Assembly (NCBI GenBank): GCA_949987565.1 | Contig: OX465104.1 | Coordinates: forward strand, 8,795,680-8,859,679 | From: Luidia sarsii | Lineage: Eukaryota > Echinodermata > Asteroidea > Paxillosida > Luidiidae | Reading direction: 5' to 3' | DNA length: 64,000 bases | Part shown: in pieces, positions 22,401-34,140 of the stretch | Numbering within the stretch: the first letter of the stretch is position 1 | Layout: each line of letters begins with the position of its first letter | The notes under the pieces: model-generated | What the model was told of the DNA's origin: nothing | Database searches by the model: none | The model's input: only the letters and a program-made list of their open reading frames with translations | Position numbers and translations under genes: made by a program

Positions 22401-25400
22401 GAATTGCATTTTTTATCAAATCAATGAAAAACTGACTGGCCACAGCCTCTGAGAAGGTTCGTCCACTAGAGGCCTTTCATGCAATGTGTCATGCTTCCAG
22501 TCTAGATATAATATATAAAAATATATATTAATTCAGTGAGGGTTTGCCCTGTGCAGCATGGTATGTATGTGTTTGATGCTTTGCCTGATTGCCTGCTGAG
22601 CAAAAAAAACCCAGCAGATTGGGCAGGATTCAGTTGGGTGTCTGGGTGCCCACTTGGATGCTTGGGTGGCCAGTTGGGTGTCTGGGTGCCCACTTGGATG
22701 CTTGGGTGGCCAGTTGGGTGTCTGGGTGCCCACTTGGATGCTTGGGTGCCCAGTTGGGTGTCTGGGTGCCCACTTGGATGCTTAGGTAGTCAGTTGGGTG
22801 TCTGGGTGCCCACTTGGATGCTTGGGTAGTCAGTTGGGTGTCTGGGTGCCCACTTGGATGCTTGGGTGGCCAGTTGGGTGTCTGGGTGCCCACTTGGATG
22901 CTTGGGTGCCCAGTTTGGTGTCTGGGTGTCCACTTGGATGCTTGGGTGCCCAGTTGGCTGTCTGGGTGCCCACTTGGATGCTTGGGTGCCCAGTTCCCAT
23001 TCTGAAAGCCTCCCTTGTCTCTTCTCTTCTCCAGGGCACTGTTATCAGGGTCTTCTCCATTCCCGACGGCAAGAAGCTCTTTGAGTTCCGGAGAGGAGTC
23101 AAGAGGTAAGTGTCCAGGGCTAGCCTTTGGCAGTCTGCATCGTGGGAAGGCATTCTGACGTTGCAGTCAACCGCACTGATGACCAAGTCGCCAGGCTGTC
23201 AGCATAATGATCAATCTTTCCTAATGTGCATGGGAGTGCCAGTAAGAAGTGCTTAAACCACTAACTGCCGTATACCTTCATGATTCACACCCCAGTTTTT
23301 ATTCAGATGCAAACAAAAATGAGTTATACAGGATACAGCACTTTGGGGATCGCACAAAGTGAATGGAGCTTTTAAAACTTTTCTTCCCAAACAAACAAAG
23401 GAAAAGCAATCTGACTTGGTAAATTTTTTGAAATTAATGAAAATAGCATTAACAATTTGATCGGATCCGGTCTTTGGTTTAACTGTCAGCGTTATAACTC
23501 CAGAGCTGTACAGCACTTCACAAAATAAAAGGTTCAAAGTAATGGGAATCGTTGTAAAACAATCTTTCTGTTCTTTCTATGATAGGTGTGTGTGCATCAG
23601 TTCGCTGGCATTTAGTGCCGATGCCATGTTCCTGTCTGCTTCCAGCAATACGGAGACGGTGCACATCTTCAAACTGGAGGTGCCCAAGGAGAAGTGAGTT
23701 AAAGTATCTGAAAATGCATTCCTTCAACTTCCCTTTCTGTTGCTTCCTCTTTACCATCCACGATTCTTTGACTGAAAAATCTTGTCTCCTCAGTTGTTTA
23801 GTCATGGCCTTATCATTTATTTGACTGACTGGCTTCATGCGTGGTCCACTTGGGAAAGCTCCAAGTACTTGGGAGAAATGACTTTAGATAAGTAATCAAC
23901 AACACAATCAGTGAAGGTCATGTTCTCTGCCTCCTCCAATGTCCAGGTCCACAGAGGAGCCCACTGGCTGGATGGGGTACCTAGGCAAGGCCCTGATGAC
24001 CCCAGCCAACTACTTGCCCTCCCAGGTGACGGAGGTCTTCAGCCAGGGTCGGGCCTTTGCCATTGTCAAGCTGCCCTTCTCCGGCCTGAAGAATGTCTGT
24101 GCTCTTGCCAAGTAGGTTTTTCTTGTACCCCACCTACCTACCTACATGTACCTGCCTCCCTGCCTACTCCCTACCAAAACACCCAACTCAGCACTCAAAC
24201 ACCCCACTCGGCACCCAATCACCCAACATGCCACCCAAAATACCCAAACACCCAACTAGGCACCCAAACACCCAACTGGCTACCCAAACACCCATCATGC
24301 CACCCAAACACTGCCAAACACCCAACTGGCTATCCAAACACACAACTGGGGTACCCAAACACCCAACTGGGCACCCAGACACCCAACTGGGCACCCAAAC
24401 ACCAACTGGGAATCGTGGCAGGCCCTTTGCTCAATTTGAAACCTTGTTTTCTCTTTCAAAATAGACCGTCCATGTGCACGTGGTAACTGTGATAATAGCT
24501 TGTTCAGCAATACAATGGGATGTTGCTATAACGGACATCCCGGGATCCATGAACATTTTTCGGTATAGCGATCGTTCGTTATAGCCGTTGCAGCCATATA
24601 TTTTGTACACAAAAACGGGAGCCAAAGAGTATGTTCGTTAAGCCAATATGGACTATTCTGTGTTTGATTAAAGGTTTTCTTTCTGGGCTTTGTCTTTGCA
24701 CAGTATATCCAAGCCCAGGGTCCTTGTAGCTGCGGCTGATGGATTTCTGTACATATATAACCTGGACCCAGTGGACGGTGGCGATTGCACCCTTCTGAAG
24801 CAACACAGGTAATGCATGGGTGGTGGTGGTGGTTGTGATTGTGACAGTGGTGATTATTATGGAGATTATGCTGAAGGCTGTGGTGGTGATGGAGATGATG
24901 ATGGTGGTTATTATTGTGATGATGGTGGTGGTGGTGATGATTATGCTTATTAGGATGATGATAAGGTTGTTGACATTGGTGGTGATTATGGTGATAATGT
25001 TGATGATGGCGATGATGGTGATGATGGCTATGATGATGATGATGGTGATAATGTTGATGATGGCGATGATGGTGATGATGATGATGATGGTGATAATGGT
25101 GATAATGGCGATGATGGTGATGATGGTGATGATGGCTATGATGATGGTGATGATTGTGTTGATGGTGGCAAGGTTTGGGACTGCAATTAGGGTGACAAGA
25201 GTGATTCTTGTTTCACACATACTACCATTTTTTATAACCAAAGGATATTTTCATTTCTCAACTCACTGGGTCTGTCAGTACCCCACATATAGTGATACAA
25301 CCCTCCCCTACCATTTGAAGCACACAGATGGTGGATTCAAAATGCAGTTCCTTTCAGAACCGACAGTTTGAAAAAAAGAGATTGAAAAATATATGCCAAC

Positions 25401-26750
25401 AGTCTTTTTTTAAGTGGGCTGCTGAAATGGGTCGCTGACATCTTCACAAGGATTGGGGATCCCTCGTTTGCTTTGGCAACCTGCAGGTTGGACGGCCAAG
25501 TGGAAGGCAGCGAGGGCGGGCATCTAGCCAGCGGCGGCGGAATTGTGGCCAGGCAGACAGGTGCAGCAGTAGCAGCAGCAACCGGAGGAGCAACAGCAAC
25601 AGCAGAGCCGGCAATCAGCGGCAGGCCGTTCCCGGGAGCGGCGTCCTTTGCCGCGGCCGCAGCTGCCAGGCCAGAGAGCACGTCCCCGCATCGATCTCCT
25701 GCTAAAGGTGAGCCACCTCCCCCTAACACCTCCCCCCCTGTCTCCACCTTCGACACCCTCCTTAAAAGCTGTTTTCACCCCACAACAATTTACCCCTGGG
25801 AGGACAAATGCCTTGATTGGATTGGCTAGGGAGGGCTGGGTTTCACAAAGCCTTACGATGAATACCTAATCTAATATTTGTGAAATATTCACCCCTGACG
25901 GTATTTGTGAAATATTCACCCCTGACGGTATTTGTGAAATATTCACTCCTGACGGTAATTGTGAAATATTCACTCCTTACGGTATTTTGTGAAATATTCA
26001 CTCCTGTCTGTGCATGTATTTCCTCTTCCCTCCCGACGGTATTTGTGAAATATTCTCTCCTGGCAGCATTTGTGAAATTATCACTTCTGATGGTATTTGT
26101 GAAATCTTCATTCCTGTCTGTATTTGTGAAATCTTCACTCCTTACGGTATTTGTGAAATCTTCACTTCTGACTGTATTTGTGAAATCTTCACTTCTTACT
26201 GTATTTGTGAAATCTTCACTTCTGACTGTATTTGTGAAATCTTCACTCCTGACTGTATTTGTGAAATCTTCACTCCTGACTGTATTTGTGAAATCTTCAC
26301 TCCTGACTGTATTTGTGAAATCTTCACTTCTTACTGTATTTGTGAAATCTTCACTTCTGACTGTATTTGTGAAATCTTCACTCCTGATGGTATTTGTGAA
26401 ATCTTTACTCCTGACGGTATTTGTGAAATCTTCACTCCTGTCTGAAATTGTGAAATATTCACTCCTGACTGTATTTGTGAAATCTTCCCTCCTGACTGTA
26501 TTTATGAAATCTTTCCTTCTGACGGTTTTTGTGAAATCTTCCCTTCTGACGGTATTTCTGAAACCTTCCGTGTGCTCTCTTGCCTGCAGGGAGTCCAGGT
26601 CGGCACGGCCAGGACGCGGTGGGCACCAGTGACCTCCTGGGGGCGGCCGCCGAAGAGCCCCTGCCCTTTGACCCCCCGGCCGGCCTGAACACGCTCCGAC
26701 TGGACGACGAGAACGAGTTTCCCCCAATGACTCACCACACCGACTCCTAA
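19484..26750 (+). CDS. WIPI2: WIPI2-type PROPPIN, autophagy PI3P effector
   Basis: Ten exons: 19484-19554, 20606-20688, 21341-21507, 21990-22277, 23035-23105, 23586-23693, 23947-24111, 24704-24808, 25487-25707, 26590-26750; 479 residues. It starts MNLANQ, as in vertebrate WIPI2. It is a seven-bladed beta-propeller with the FRRG phosphoinositide motif at residues 221-224. The family binds PI3P on the forming autophagosome, and human WIPI2 recruits ATG16L1 through an arginine (R108) in KLNR, present here as residue 106. Exon 3 ends after CGG with a gtgggt donor, giving LNRR-RLIV where human has LNRQ-RLIV. Exon 9 encodes a low-complexity Ala/Gly/Thr linker (about residues 353-426) poorly conserved with vertebrates. 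The end, [15 protein letters not shown], resembles the vertebrate acidic PPM tail. WIPI1 is a weaker alternative because of this tail. Introns 4, 7, 8 and 9 carry tandem repeats. Confidence 0.95.
20970..21125 (-). repeat. tRNA-like SINE, family 1, in WIPI2 intron 2
   Basis: On the minus strand: ggatagctcatatggaagag, then ccagaggtctcaggttcaat, then tccagtcaaggttttctttg and ccaatttttcaatttg. A second pair of partial copies in opposite orientations follows at about 21176-21320. Confidence 0.7.
21176..21320. repeat. Head-to-head pair of partial family 1 SINEs
   Basis: A minus-strand fragment (tagcaaagaaaactttgact, then ccaaagatctctggattaac) is joined to a plus-strand fragment (aaccagaggtctcgggttca, then ccagtaaaagctttctttgc). 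Together they form an inverted pair directly upstream of the exon 3 acceptor at 21340. Confidence 0.6.
22256..22515 (+). repeat. Tandem duplication of the WIPI2 exon 4 donor end
   Basis: The last 20-odd bases of exon 4 plus the donor and about 58 intron bases (22256-22335) recur at 22436-22515. Both copies share gagaaggttcgtcc and ggcctttcatgcaatgtgtc. The second copy keeps the donor (gttcgtcc) but no acceptor of its own is visible, so it is a decoy exon end inside intron 4. Confidence 0.85.
22631..22995. repeat. 40-bp minisatellite in WIPI2 intron 4
   Basis: About nine copies of a 40-bp unit made of two related 20-mers, cagttgggtgtctgggtgcc and cacttggatgcttgggtggc. Copies differ at a few positions (for example ggtagt for ggtggc). 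The array ends about 40 bases before the exon 5 acceptor. Confidence 0.9.
24180..24412. repeat. 20-bp minisatellite in WIPI2 intron 7
   Basis: About eleven units of roughly 20 bp, consensus cacccaaacacccaactggg, several diverged. In reverse complement the unit (cccagttgggtgtttgggtg) closely resembles half of the 40-bp unit in intron 4 of the same gene. Confidence 0.85.
24810..25165. repeat. (GATGGT)n-type microsatellite in WIPI2 intron 8
   Basis: A run of imperfect GATGAT, GGTGAT and GGTGGT trinucleotide units follows the exon 8 donor. Long open frames through it on both strands are artefacts of the triplet repeat. Confidence 0.9.
25870..26575. repeat. 27-bp minisatellite in WIPI2 intron 9
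   Basis: About 25 copies of a 27-bp unit with the core tatttgtgaaatcttcactc followed by ctgactg. Because 27 is a multiple of three, the array stays open in several frames on both strands and gives misleading ORFs of up to 294 codons. It stops about 15 bases before the exon 10 acceptor. Confidence 0.92.
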
Positions 26751-27927
26751 ATAAGAAACCGAGGCGGCTAAAAAGTAAAAAAAAATATGAAACTTAAAAA
26801 AGAATCCAATTCCATCACAGATAGGCCAGGCACAGTGGCCCCTACACTGCCTTCAGTCATATATGGTATTGTATCCACTCCCTGGGATTGAATACTTGGA
26901 GATGATTTAGGCATCAACATTTGTTTCATGAGTGGTCTCAACTCTGTCCATAACACCAGACTCCTGCTCCATTCCACGATGGTTTATTTCCAATTATTTT
27001 TGGCTTCCAGAATTATTTTTGTTTTGTTTTTACAGTTGATTTTTAGGTTTTTACTTTTTTTTTTACGATGGGGAAGGAGGTCTGGATCTGTGATGGATAT
27101 TGTATTAATAATATGGCTTATTGTTAACGCAGTGACTATGGCTAGAGTTGTCGTGATGAGTGTGGTGGGTTATTGTTACATGCTACCCGGTATGGTGTCA
27201 CTAAGGCAAGGGCTAAGGCTGTATAGGGCTCACTTGGGTTTCCAGACGTGCCTGCAGGTTGTGGTTTGATCAAAGTTTTCGGATTATATCGTATGGTGTA
27301 CTCAGATAGTATATTGGAAAATGCCTTGGTGGCACATGCCTAATGCGGAGCCCTTTACAAATTTCTGGCTCAGGCTGAGGCTTAAAATTTTTGCCCGCTG
27401 TCTTAGAAAGAACGGGAAACGGGTTGTGCGAATCTGTGCTTTCTCTTTGAAAACAGACCACCTCCACGGAAACTGTGGTCAGTGGGCCCACTGTTAAAAT
27501 GTGTGTGAGTGAAAAATAAGGTCGAGCCAGTTTCTGTGTCCAGAGTCTCAGCCTGAAGCAGTGCTTGAGGTTTAAGGCGAAGGCGGTGTGCTGTAAAATG
27601 TCCCTTGAAGTTGAAACGCATTGCTGATTAGAATGTGTCTGTGTATGGCATTGGGTAAGGGCTTGGAAACCAGTATGGCCATGGTTATAGATGTGGCTGT
27701 GGGTATGGCTATGTCTACCCCTACCCCAGATGGCTGGTATATATTGGTATATTCCTATTGGATCTTGCACCATAGACAAGACAACACCAATGGGGTAGAC
27801 TGTCTAAAACACAACCTCTCATGCTACAGTGATTGCAAGAACACAACAAAAACTTAATAATTTGAAATGCATGTGGGTTTGTTGGCACTTGGTTTTACAC
27901 AGAGCACCAGTTTCAGTGAGCTGCCTG

Positions 27928-28266
27928 TCATTGATTTGAAAAACAAAAAAAAATTTTTCTGGACTATCTCACATGCTAGCTACCAGCTGCACACACACTA
28001 AAATCACATGCAGCTTTTGTATGGTGATCCAGTATTCTAAAATTGGTTTTTGAGCAGAGCAAATAGCATTGAATGGGTCTGCGAAAAAAGGACGATTGTC
28101 ATTGATTGGAAAAACAAAACAAAATTGTTCTTGAATATCTCACATGCTAGCTACCAGCTGCACACACACTAAAATCACATGCAGCTTTTGTGTGGTGATC
28201 CAGTATTCTAAAATTTGTTTTTGTGCAGACCAAATAGCATTGAATGGGTCTGCGAAAAGGACGATT
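27928..28266. repeat. 171-bp tandem duplication
   Basis: Two adjacent copies share cattgatt(t/g)gaaaaacaaa, ctagctaccagctgcacaca and agcattgaatgggtctgcga with few differences. The boundary lies near 28098. Confidence 0.85.
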
Positions 28267-29639
28267 ATTCAAAGTTTATCAGTAAGTGAAAGATTTGACC
28301 AAAAAAGAAACGAAAGAATTTTGTCCGAGAGTGGAATTGTTTCGACACTCTGTGTGCTCATGGAACTCAGTCTCTGCAGTCTTCTGTCTTTCTCTCTCTT
28401 ATTTTTTTTTCCCCCTCCTCCAAACTGCCGCAATGACAAATGGATCAGGGAAATTGATGTCAGGCAAAGTTTGACGCACGCAGGACTGTGTAAATACGGC
28501 CGATGAAAACTTCAGTGCTGATCATTTTCAGTAGATGTAACGTAGCCACGGATAACTCTGACTGAAGGATGACGCTTCAAGACTGACCTGTTTGGAAGAG
28601 TGCCTACTACCGGGGGTACATGTATTTGGTAGTTGCATCCGATTAAGGGGTAGTCACTACAAAAGCTTGCGCACTCCTCCCAACGGGTCAGTAAGTTTCT
28701 TACTATTCATCAGTTAGAATAGCACAGCTAGGTTTGCACATCTGTAGCAGTGGAGTGATAGATATTCAACCATTGCTAATTACTGTACGTATTGCAAACC
28801 CCAACAGTCTTTGAAGTTCATTCTGCAAAGGGCGTGGCCCACTTGTGCTATTGCACTGGGGCTATTGCAGTGGAGAAATTATAAAAGTGTGCAGCAGAGC
28901 ATTTCAAAGAGGGGCGCTAAGGCCAAGATCTTAAGAAACAGAAGCCAATGGCCTCTGTGTTATTCAAGGCTTAGCAAAGTAGGCTTGCGCTCATCAATTT
29001 GATCTTTTTACAGTGTGCCAGTGCAATGTTTGGATGTTGGGGGGGGGGGGGTTGACCCAGTCCCAGACTACATGACCACATTCACTTCCAAACAGGAAGG
29101 TTTTCTGTGTGTGCTAAGTGCTATTCTTGTGCTTAGTAGATTTGTGGCACTATCTTTCCTACTCAGATTTCATGGAGAGTTGTAGCATTATTGTAAACGG
29201 TGCCATTTCCGTGGGAGTACACGGAAACATGAACAAGTTTAAGAGGTTGAGTACACTTTTTCTAGTTGTAAGAATAAGGTTTACAAGTTACTAAAATTGT
29301 CATGCTCGTCATTTTACCACATTTGGCAGTTTTTTGGGGGAGATTAATATGATGGTGCCGCAAATGTATGCGCAAATTTTGGCAGTGACTATTCATCGAA
29401 AAATAACCATGGTGCAGAGTGAAGAGAGGTGGTGCACACAGACACTGTACATGTACAGGGTCTGAGTGTAGATCTTTAGGCCTAAGACAAGACGTTGCAG
29501 TTGCTCTTTACGTTTTTGTGCGGTTATCAGGCGGATGTTGTGTAGGTAGAAAGACCTGGGGTTTCCAGTGCCACAAAGTGGGCTCCAGCATTGGAAATCT
29601 CCTCAAGCATAGAAAGGGCTTGCTAAGGAACGGCAGGTT

Positions 29640-30770
29640 ACCGGACAAAGGTTCGCACTGAATTCCACGCTGAACATCAGGATATGTGAATACAAGTCTA
29701 ATTACAGTGAGCATGGTATTAGATATGCCGGGCAATCTTGGTTTTTATCCTTGGAAGATTTTTCATGTCAGTCAAAGTTTGCACTGAATTCCATGCTTAG
29801 CATCTGGATATGTGAATACAAATCAAATTACAGTGGGCATGGCTTAGATATGCCAGGTAATCTTGGTTTTCATCCTTGGAAGATTTTTCATGTCAGTCAA
29901 AGTTTGCACTGAATTCCATGCTTAGCATCTGGATATGTGAATACAAATCAAATTACAGTGGGCATGGCTTAGATATGCCGGGTAATCTTGGTTTTTAATT
30001 TTGGAAGAGTTTTCATGTCAGTCAAAGGTTCGCACTGAATTCCATGCTTAGCATCCGGAGATGTGAATACTTCACAGCAGTGAGTATGGCATTAGATATG
30101 CTCAGGGAATCTGGGAAGAACCTTGGAAGATCAGTCAAAGTTTGCACTGAATTCCATACTGAGCTTCCGGATATGTGAATACAAATCAAATTACAGTGGG
30201 CATGGTATTAGATATGCCGGGTAATCTTGGTTTTTATCCTTGGAAGATTTTTCATGTCAGTCAAAGTTTGCACTGAATTCCACGCTTAGCATTTGGATAT
30301 GTGAATACAAATCAAATTACAGTGGGCATGGCGTTAGATATGCCGGGTAATCTTGGTTTTCATCCTTGGAAGATTTTTCATGTCAGTCAAAGTTTGCACT
30401 GAATTCCACGCTTAGCATCCGGATATGTGAATACAAATCAAATTACAGTGGGCATGGCGTTAGATATGCCGGGTAATCTTGGTTTTCATCCTTGGAAGAT
30501 TTTTCATGTCAGTCAAAGTTTGCACTGAATTCCACGCTTAGCATCCGGATATGTGAATACAAATCAAATTACAGTGAGCATGGCGTTAGATATGCCAGGT
30601 AATCTTGGTTTTCATCCTTGGAAGATTTTTCATGTCAGTGAAAGTTTGCACTGAATTCCATGCTTAGCATCCGGATATGTGAATACAAATCAAATTACAG
30701 TGAGCATGGCGTTAGATATGCCGGGTAATCTTGTTTTTGTTTTAACCTTGAAAGATTTTTCATGCTTGAG
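29640..30770. repeat. 126-bp tandem repeat array
   Basis: Nine starts of gcactgaattcca occur at about 29655, 29781, 29905, 30032, 30144, 30270, 30396, 30522 and 30649. The usual spacing is 126 bp, with one shortened unit of 112 bp. Each unit contains atatgtgaatacaaatcaaa and agatatgccgggtaatcttg. The later units are the most alike, which suggests recent expansion at that end. Confidence 0.92.
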
Positions 30771-31659
30771 CAGGTCTGTGAGAATGAATCCTTGGGGGCC
30801 AGTAGCACAGAACGGCTTAAGCACAAAAACCCATAAATGAGTCCCTAGTTCCCGCCAAAGCACATGCTCAACCTTTACGCCGACTGATCTATGGTCTGAC
30901 GCAAAGTCACTGCAGATAGAAGTGGAGGAAAATTGTAGTCCGTGTTCGGAAAAGCTATCTTGTAAAAAAAAAACCAGATGTGTAGCTAAACCAAAAAAGC
31001 AAAAAAAACCCTGCAAACCCACAAATTAAATAAAAAATTACATGATGCCTCTCTCTCTGAGTTGCTGGTTGAAATTCAGCGATTGGTGTTGTTCTTTACT
31101 AAATTTTTTCATTCCTCTCCTATATGGAGCAACGTTTTATCAATTAAAAAGAAGTTGGTCCATTCGAAAAAAAAAAATTATCTTGATAATTATTGGCAAA
31201 TTCTCTCTTGATTATGGTTTGAAGAGTTTTTTTTTCTGTCTTGGTAGAGACTTTTATGCGTTGAAGATTTATGAGGAAAAGAAGTACTGGTTCTGTTTAT
31301 TATATGTAGACGTAGATTTAATACTGAGATAATTTTTGTTTGGCTCTCTAACTTTTGGTTTTAATATTTTTTTTTCTTAGGATTTTTATTACCTGTTCTC
31401 TTAGCCAATTGTCCCTTTCTTGGCCATAAAGAAAATGCTGATTCACAGGCGGATCCAGGCCAGGTTGTTTTTGTTTGTTTGTTGGTGTGTTTGTTTGTTT
31501 GTTTGTTGTGGGTTTTTTTTGGGGGGGGGACTGATGGGGGGTATTTTACTGCATGCCTTCAGGGCCACTTCGTTTTGTTCATACATTTTTTGGATTTGTG
31601 CACAGATATGTATTTATTGTGAACAGATAATGTGTATGTGCACTTGCATGGATGAACAC

Positions 31660-32100
31660 AAAAGTAATGGGCCAGTTTGTGCACGAAGCTATGGGCCCTT
31701 GATTTGTGTTCTTATTATTGGCTGGCCAATGCATCATTTATTTGTGTTGTCAAATGTTGGCCCCTCATTTGTGCACAAACCTGTTGGCCCCTTATTAATT
31801 TTGCACAAATCTATTGGCCCCTCAATTGTCATGATTGTGCACAAGCCTATAGGCGCCTCATTATTTTGTGCACAAACCTACAGGCGCCTCATTTGTGCAC
31901 AAACCTATAGGCGCCTCATTTGTGCACAAATCTTTAGGCGCCTCATTTGTGCACGACAAACCTATAGGCGCCTCATTTGTGCACAAACCTAAAGGCGCCT
32001 CAATTTTGCACAAACCTATAGGCGCCTCATTATTTTATGCACAAACCAAGTTGGCCCTTCATTTGTGCTAGAACCTGTTAGTCCCCCTCATCTCTGCACA
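31660..32100. repeat. About 27-bp minisatellite
   Basis: Imperfect units read catttgtgcacaaacctata followed by ggcgcct. The early units are diverged (ttggccc in place of ggcgcct); the central ones (31840-32030) are nearly uniform. Confidence 0.85.
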
Positions 32101-33299
32101 AACTTATCGACCCCTGGATCTGCTCCTGACATACACATGTAGTTTGTCATTGATTGCAGCAGTATTATACAAAAATTAACTTTTGACTAAGATGAAAGCT
32201 AACTGTCAGTGACAAGGATGAGTTTAATTGCATAATGTACCTTGTATGTCTGTCAACATGTTTGTACATAATGCGATGTGCATTCTCTATTGAAGTTCCA
32301 AAAGTAATTAATGAATGAATAAGATTTTAAAAAGTTCCTTTGACCGAATTCGAATCTGGCAGGGATACTGATGACTGGTCGGATTGATCGATAAAAAAAC
32401 CGGAAGAAAGGTGTGTCATATTCATTTGTCTCAATTTATGTCATTATTTTTAAAGGTTCTTAAAAATTACTTGTTGAAAATTTAAGGGGCCTGACATTTC
32501 GATCCTAGCAGGACCTTTCTCAAAGGAATTTACATAAAATTATATTGCTTTTCAAATTTCTCCTTTGAATCAAAGAAGTGTTGCAAACTGCTTACAAAAA
32601 ATAATGAGAAATATAATTATTATAGATCTAGGTCTTCAGAAATCGGAGGACTGTACCCCGGCCCTTGAAACATTCCTGCCATCAATTTGGCTACACTTTT
32701 AGTGAGATTTGAAGGAAGTTTGCACAGTGCACTGTAATAATCTCCTGATGACAAGCAGAGTACGCATCGTCAACGTCCAAAACGTTCAGTTACTTGCTGT
32801 TTTTTTTAATTTCTTTTTAGAGCTATGCTCCTCGAAAGAGATTACTTTTAATATGCACACATCGAACATCTTTTAATGTAATTTTGGCAGCTTTTAATTG
32901 GAAACTATTATTTCATCAAAACATTTGACAGTGTGAGTATGAGTTCTATGACAACACAAATTCTTCAGGAAAACTACATTCTTTGAATGTTTCACTTCCC
33001 CTTTCAGTGTTGGAAACAAAGTTTGGCTAGCTGGTAGATCAGTAAAGCACACACTTAGTTTGATAAGCCTGCTTGAGTTGCTTGATAAACTTAGTGGAAG
33101 GTTTGCGGTAGTAAGTAACACCATGTTTTATGTCTTCTCTTTCAAGAAGTATGGCGGCTCAGAAAAGAGCAGGTTACTCAACGTTTCGGGTAGGGTGTAC
33201 TCTGCCCGTCGTCGGGAGACCAATAAAACAAATTCTGGGAAACGCCACAATTTTCAACCAAAAGACATTTTTTGACAACCTTTGTTATTATTAATGTTT

Positions 33300-33473
33300 A
33301 CTTTCCTGGCGAAAACTCTTGAGGGCGCTATTTAACATTAACGGGAAGCAGCGTGCAGTCGGTCACTGACTGTCAAAAGTACAAAATAATGTACAAAGTA
33401 CAAAGTACCCTGAGAACTGTCGAGATCTTCCACGGATGAAGGCGCAGACAGGGAGCTAGAGAAATAACAGGTT
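33300..33473 (+). promoter_or_regulatory. Possible PIGQ promoter and untranslated first exon
   Basis: PIGQ's first coding exon looks like an internal exon, because the ATG follows a ttttaaag acceptor-like sequence at 34331-34334. A candidate upstream exon ends at gaaataacag|gtttgtat near 33470. It is preceded by ttgagggcgctatt (33319-33332), a 14-mer also present upstream of TBCD (43699-43712). This is inference; no transcript evidence is available. Confidence 0.3.
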
Positions 33474-33550
33474 TGTATAGCTTAGATTTCTAGAATTCAG
33501 GCCAACCTGATTACCTTTTTGCACAGTTTTGCCTTTGGTTTTTGGGTAGT

Positions 33551-33645
33551 CCTAGTCCGAGTAACTTGGACCCAATCCCCCTTTAAAAAAAAAAATTTGA
33601 GGGGGTCGGGCGATTGTACGAAGGGTCCAAGTTACTCGGACTAGG
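33551..33645. repeat. MITE-like element with perfect 23-bp terminal inverted repeats
   Basis: The left end (33551-33573, beginning cctagtccgagtaacttgga) and right end (33623-33645) are exact reverse complements over 23 bases, around a 49-base interior. The flanks both read gtagt, a possible 5-bp target duplication, although a second copy of the same end starts immediately to the right and may confuse this. Confidence 0.8.
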
Positions 33646-34050
33646 GTAGTCCGAGTAACCTGGTCCTGACAAGTCACTCTTTTTTTTATCAGTCCCCCAC
33701 TCTGAATGGACAATCGTCATCATGTGTTGCCGGCTCTCTTGCCCAAAACGTCATTGATGATTGATTCTGGTGGATGTCGTTCCGGAATAGCCTTTTACTG
33801 TTTCGGGCATGAAAGCCGGCATGACGTAAAAATTACAATTGACAGCTTGCCAATCAGAGTAATTGGACGGCAAAATAGCGTTTGCTCACTTTGCTGGAAG
33901 AATGCTGTTGCCTTTTTAATTTTCACTGCCTAATTTAGTAATTACAATGAAGATAAATTTACACAAATTTACAATTTCTATGAAAAACTCAAATAAGGTA
34001 GGCCTGTACACCTGTGAGTAGAACATGGAGGCTCGGGAAGGAAAATCAAA

Positions 34051-34140
34051 CCTTACAAGTCGCCCTTTTTTTAATTTTAGAGGGGCCTACAGTCGCTCGA
34101 CCCCTCCAAAATTAAAAAAAAGGCGACTTTCAAGGTCCTT
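34051..34140. repeat. Foldback element upstream of PIGQ
   Basis: The arms acaagtcgcccttttttt and aaaaaaaaggcgacttt, with the inner ttaattttagagggg and cccctccaaaattaa, fold on each other around a loop of about 15 bases. Related fragments occur at 33670-33690, at 44218-44240 and inside fucosidase intron 1 at about 12555-12590. Confidence 0.7.

Larger units (their letters stand above)
26751..33299. other. WIPI2 3' flank and long gene-poor interval
   Basis: No conserved exon was found in this 6.5 kb. The first part probably holds the WIPI2 3' untranslated region. The rest contains a 171-bp tandem duplication (27928-28266), a 126-bp tandem array (29640-30770), a minisatellite (31660-32100) and scattered copies of the tcctagcaggacctttctca foldback family near 32490-32525. 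Absence of a gene rests on lack of recognisable similarity only. Confidence 0.5.

Noticed and set aside
22631..22995. Regular 40-bp repeats considered as a CRISPR array
   Set aside because: The units are contiguous without unique spacers, lie in an animal intron, and no cas gene is present. It is a minisatellite.
24579..25371. Ile/Thr-rich and Met/Val-rich open frames of 183-220 codons
   Set aside because: They read through the GATGGT microsatellite in WIPI2 intron 8.
25843..26727. 294-codon (minus) and 250-codon (plus) open frames
   Set aside because: Both are products of the 27-bp intron 9 minisatellite, whose length is a multiple of three. No start context or homology supports them.
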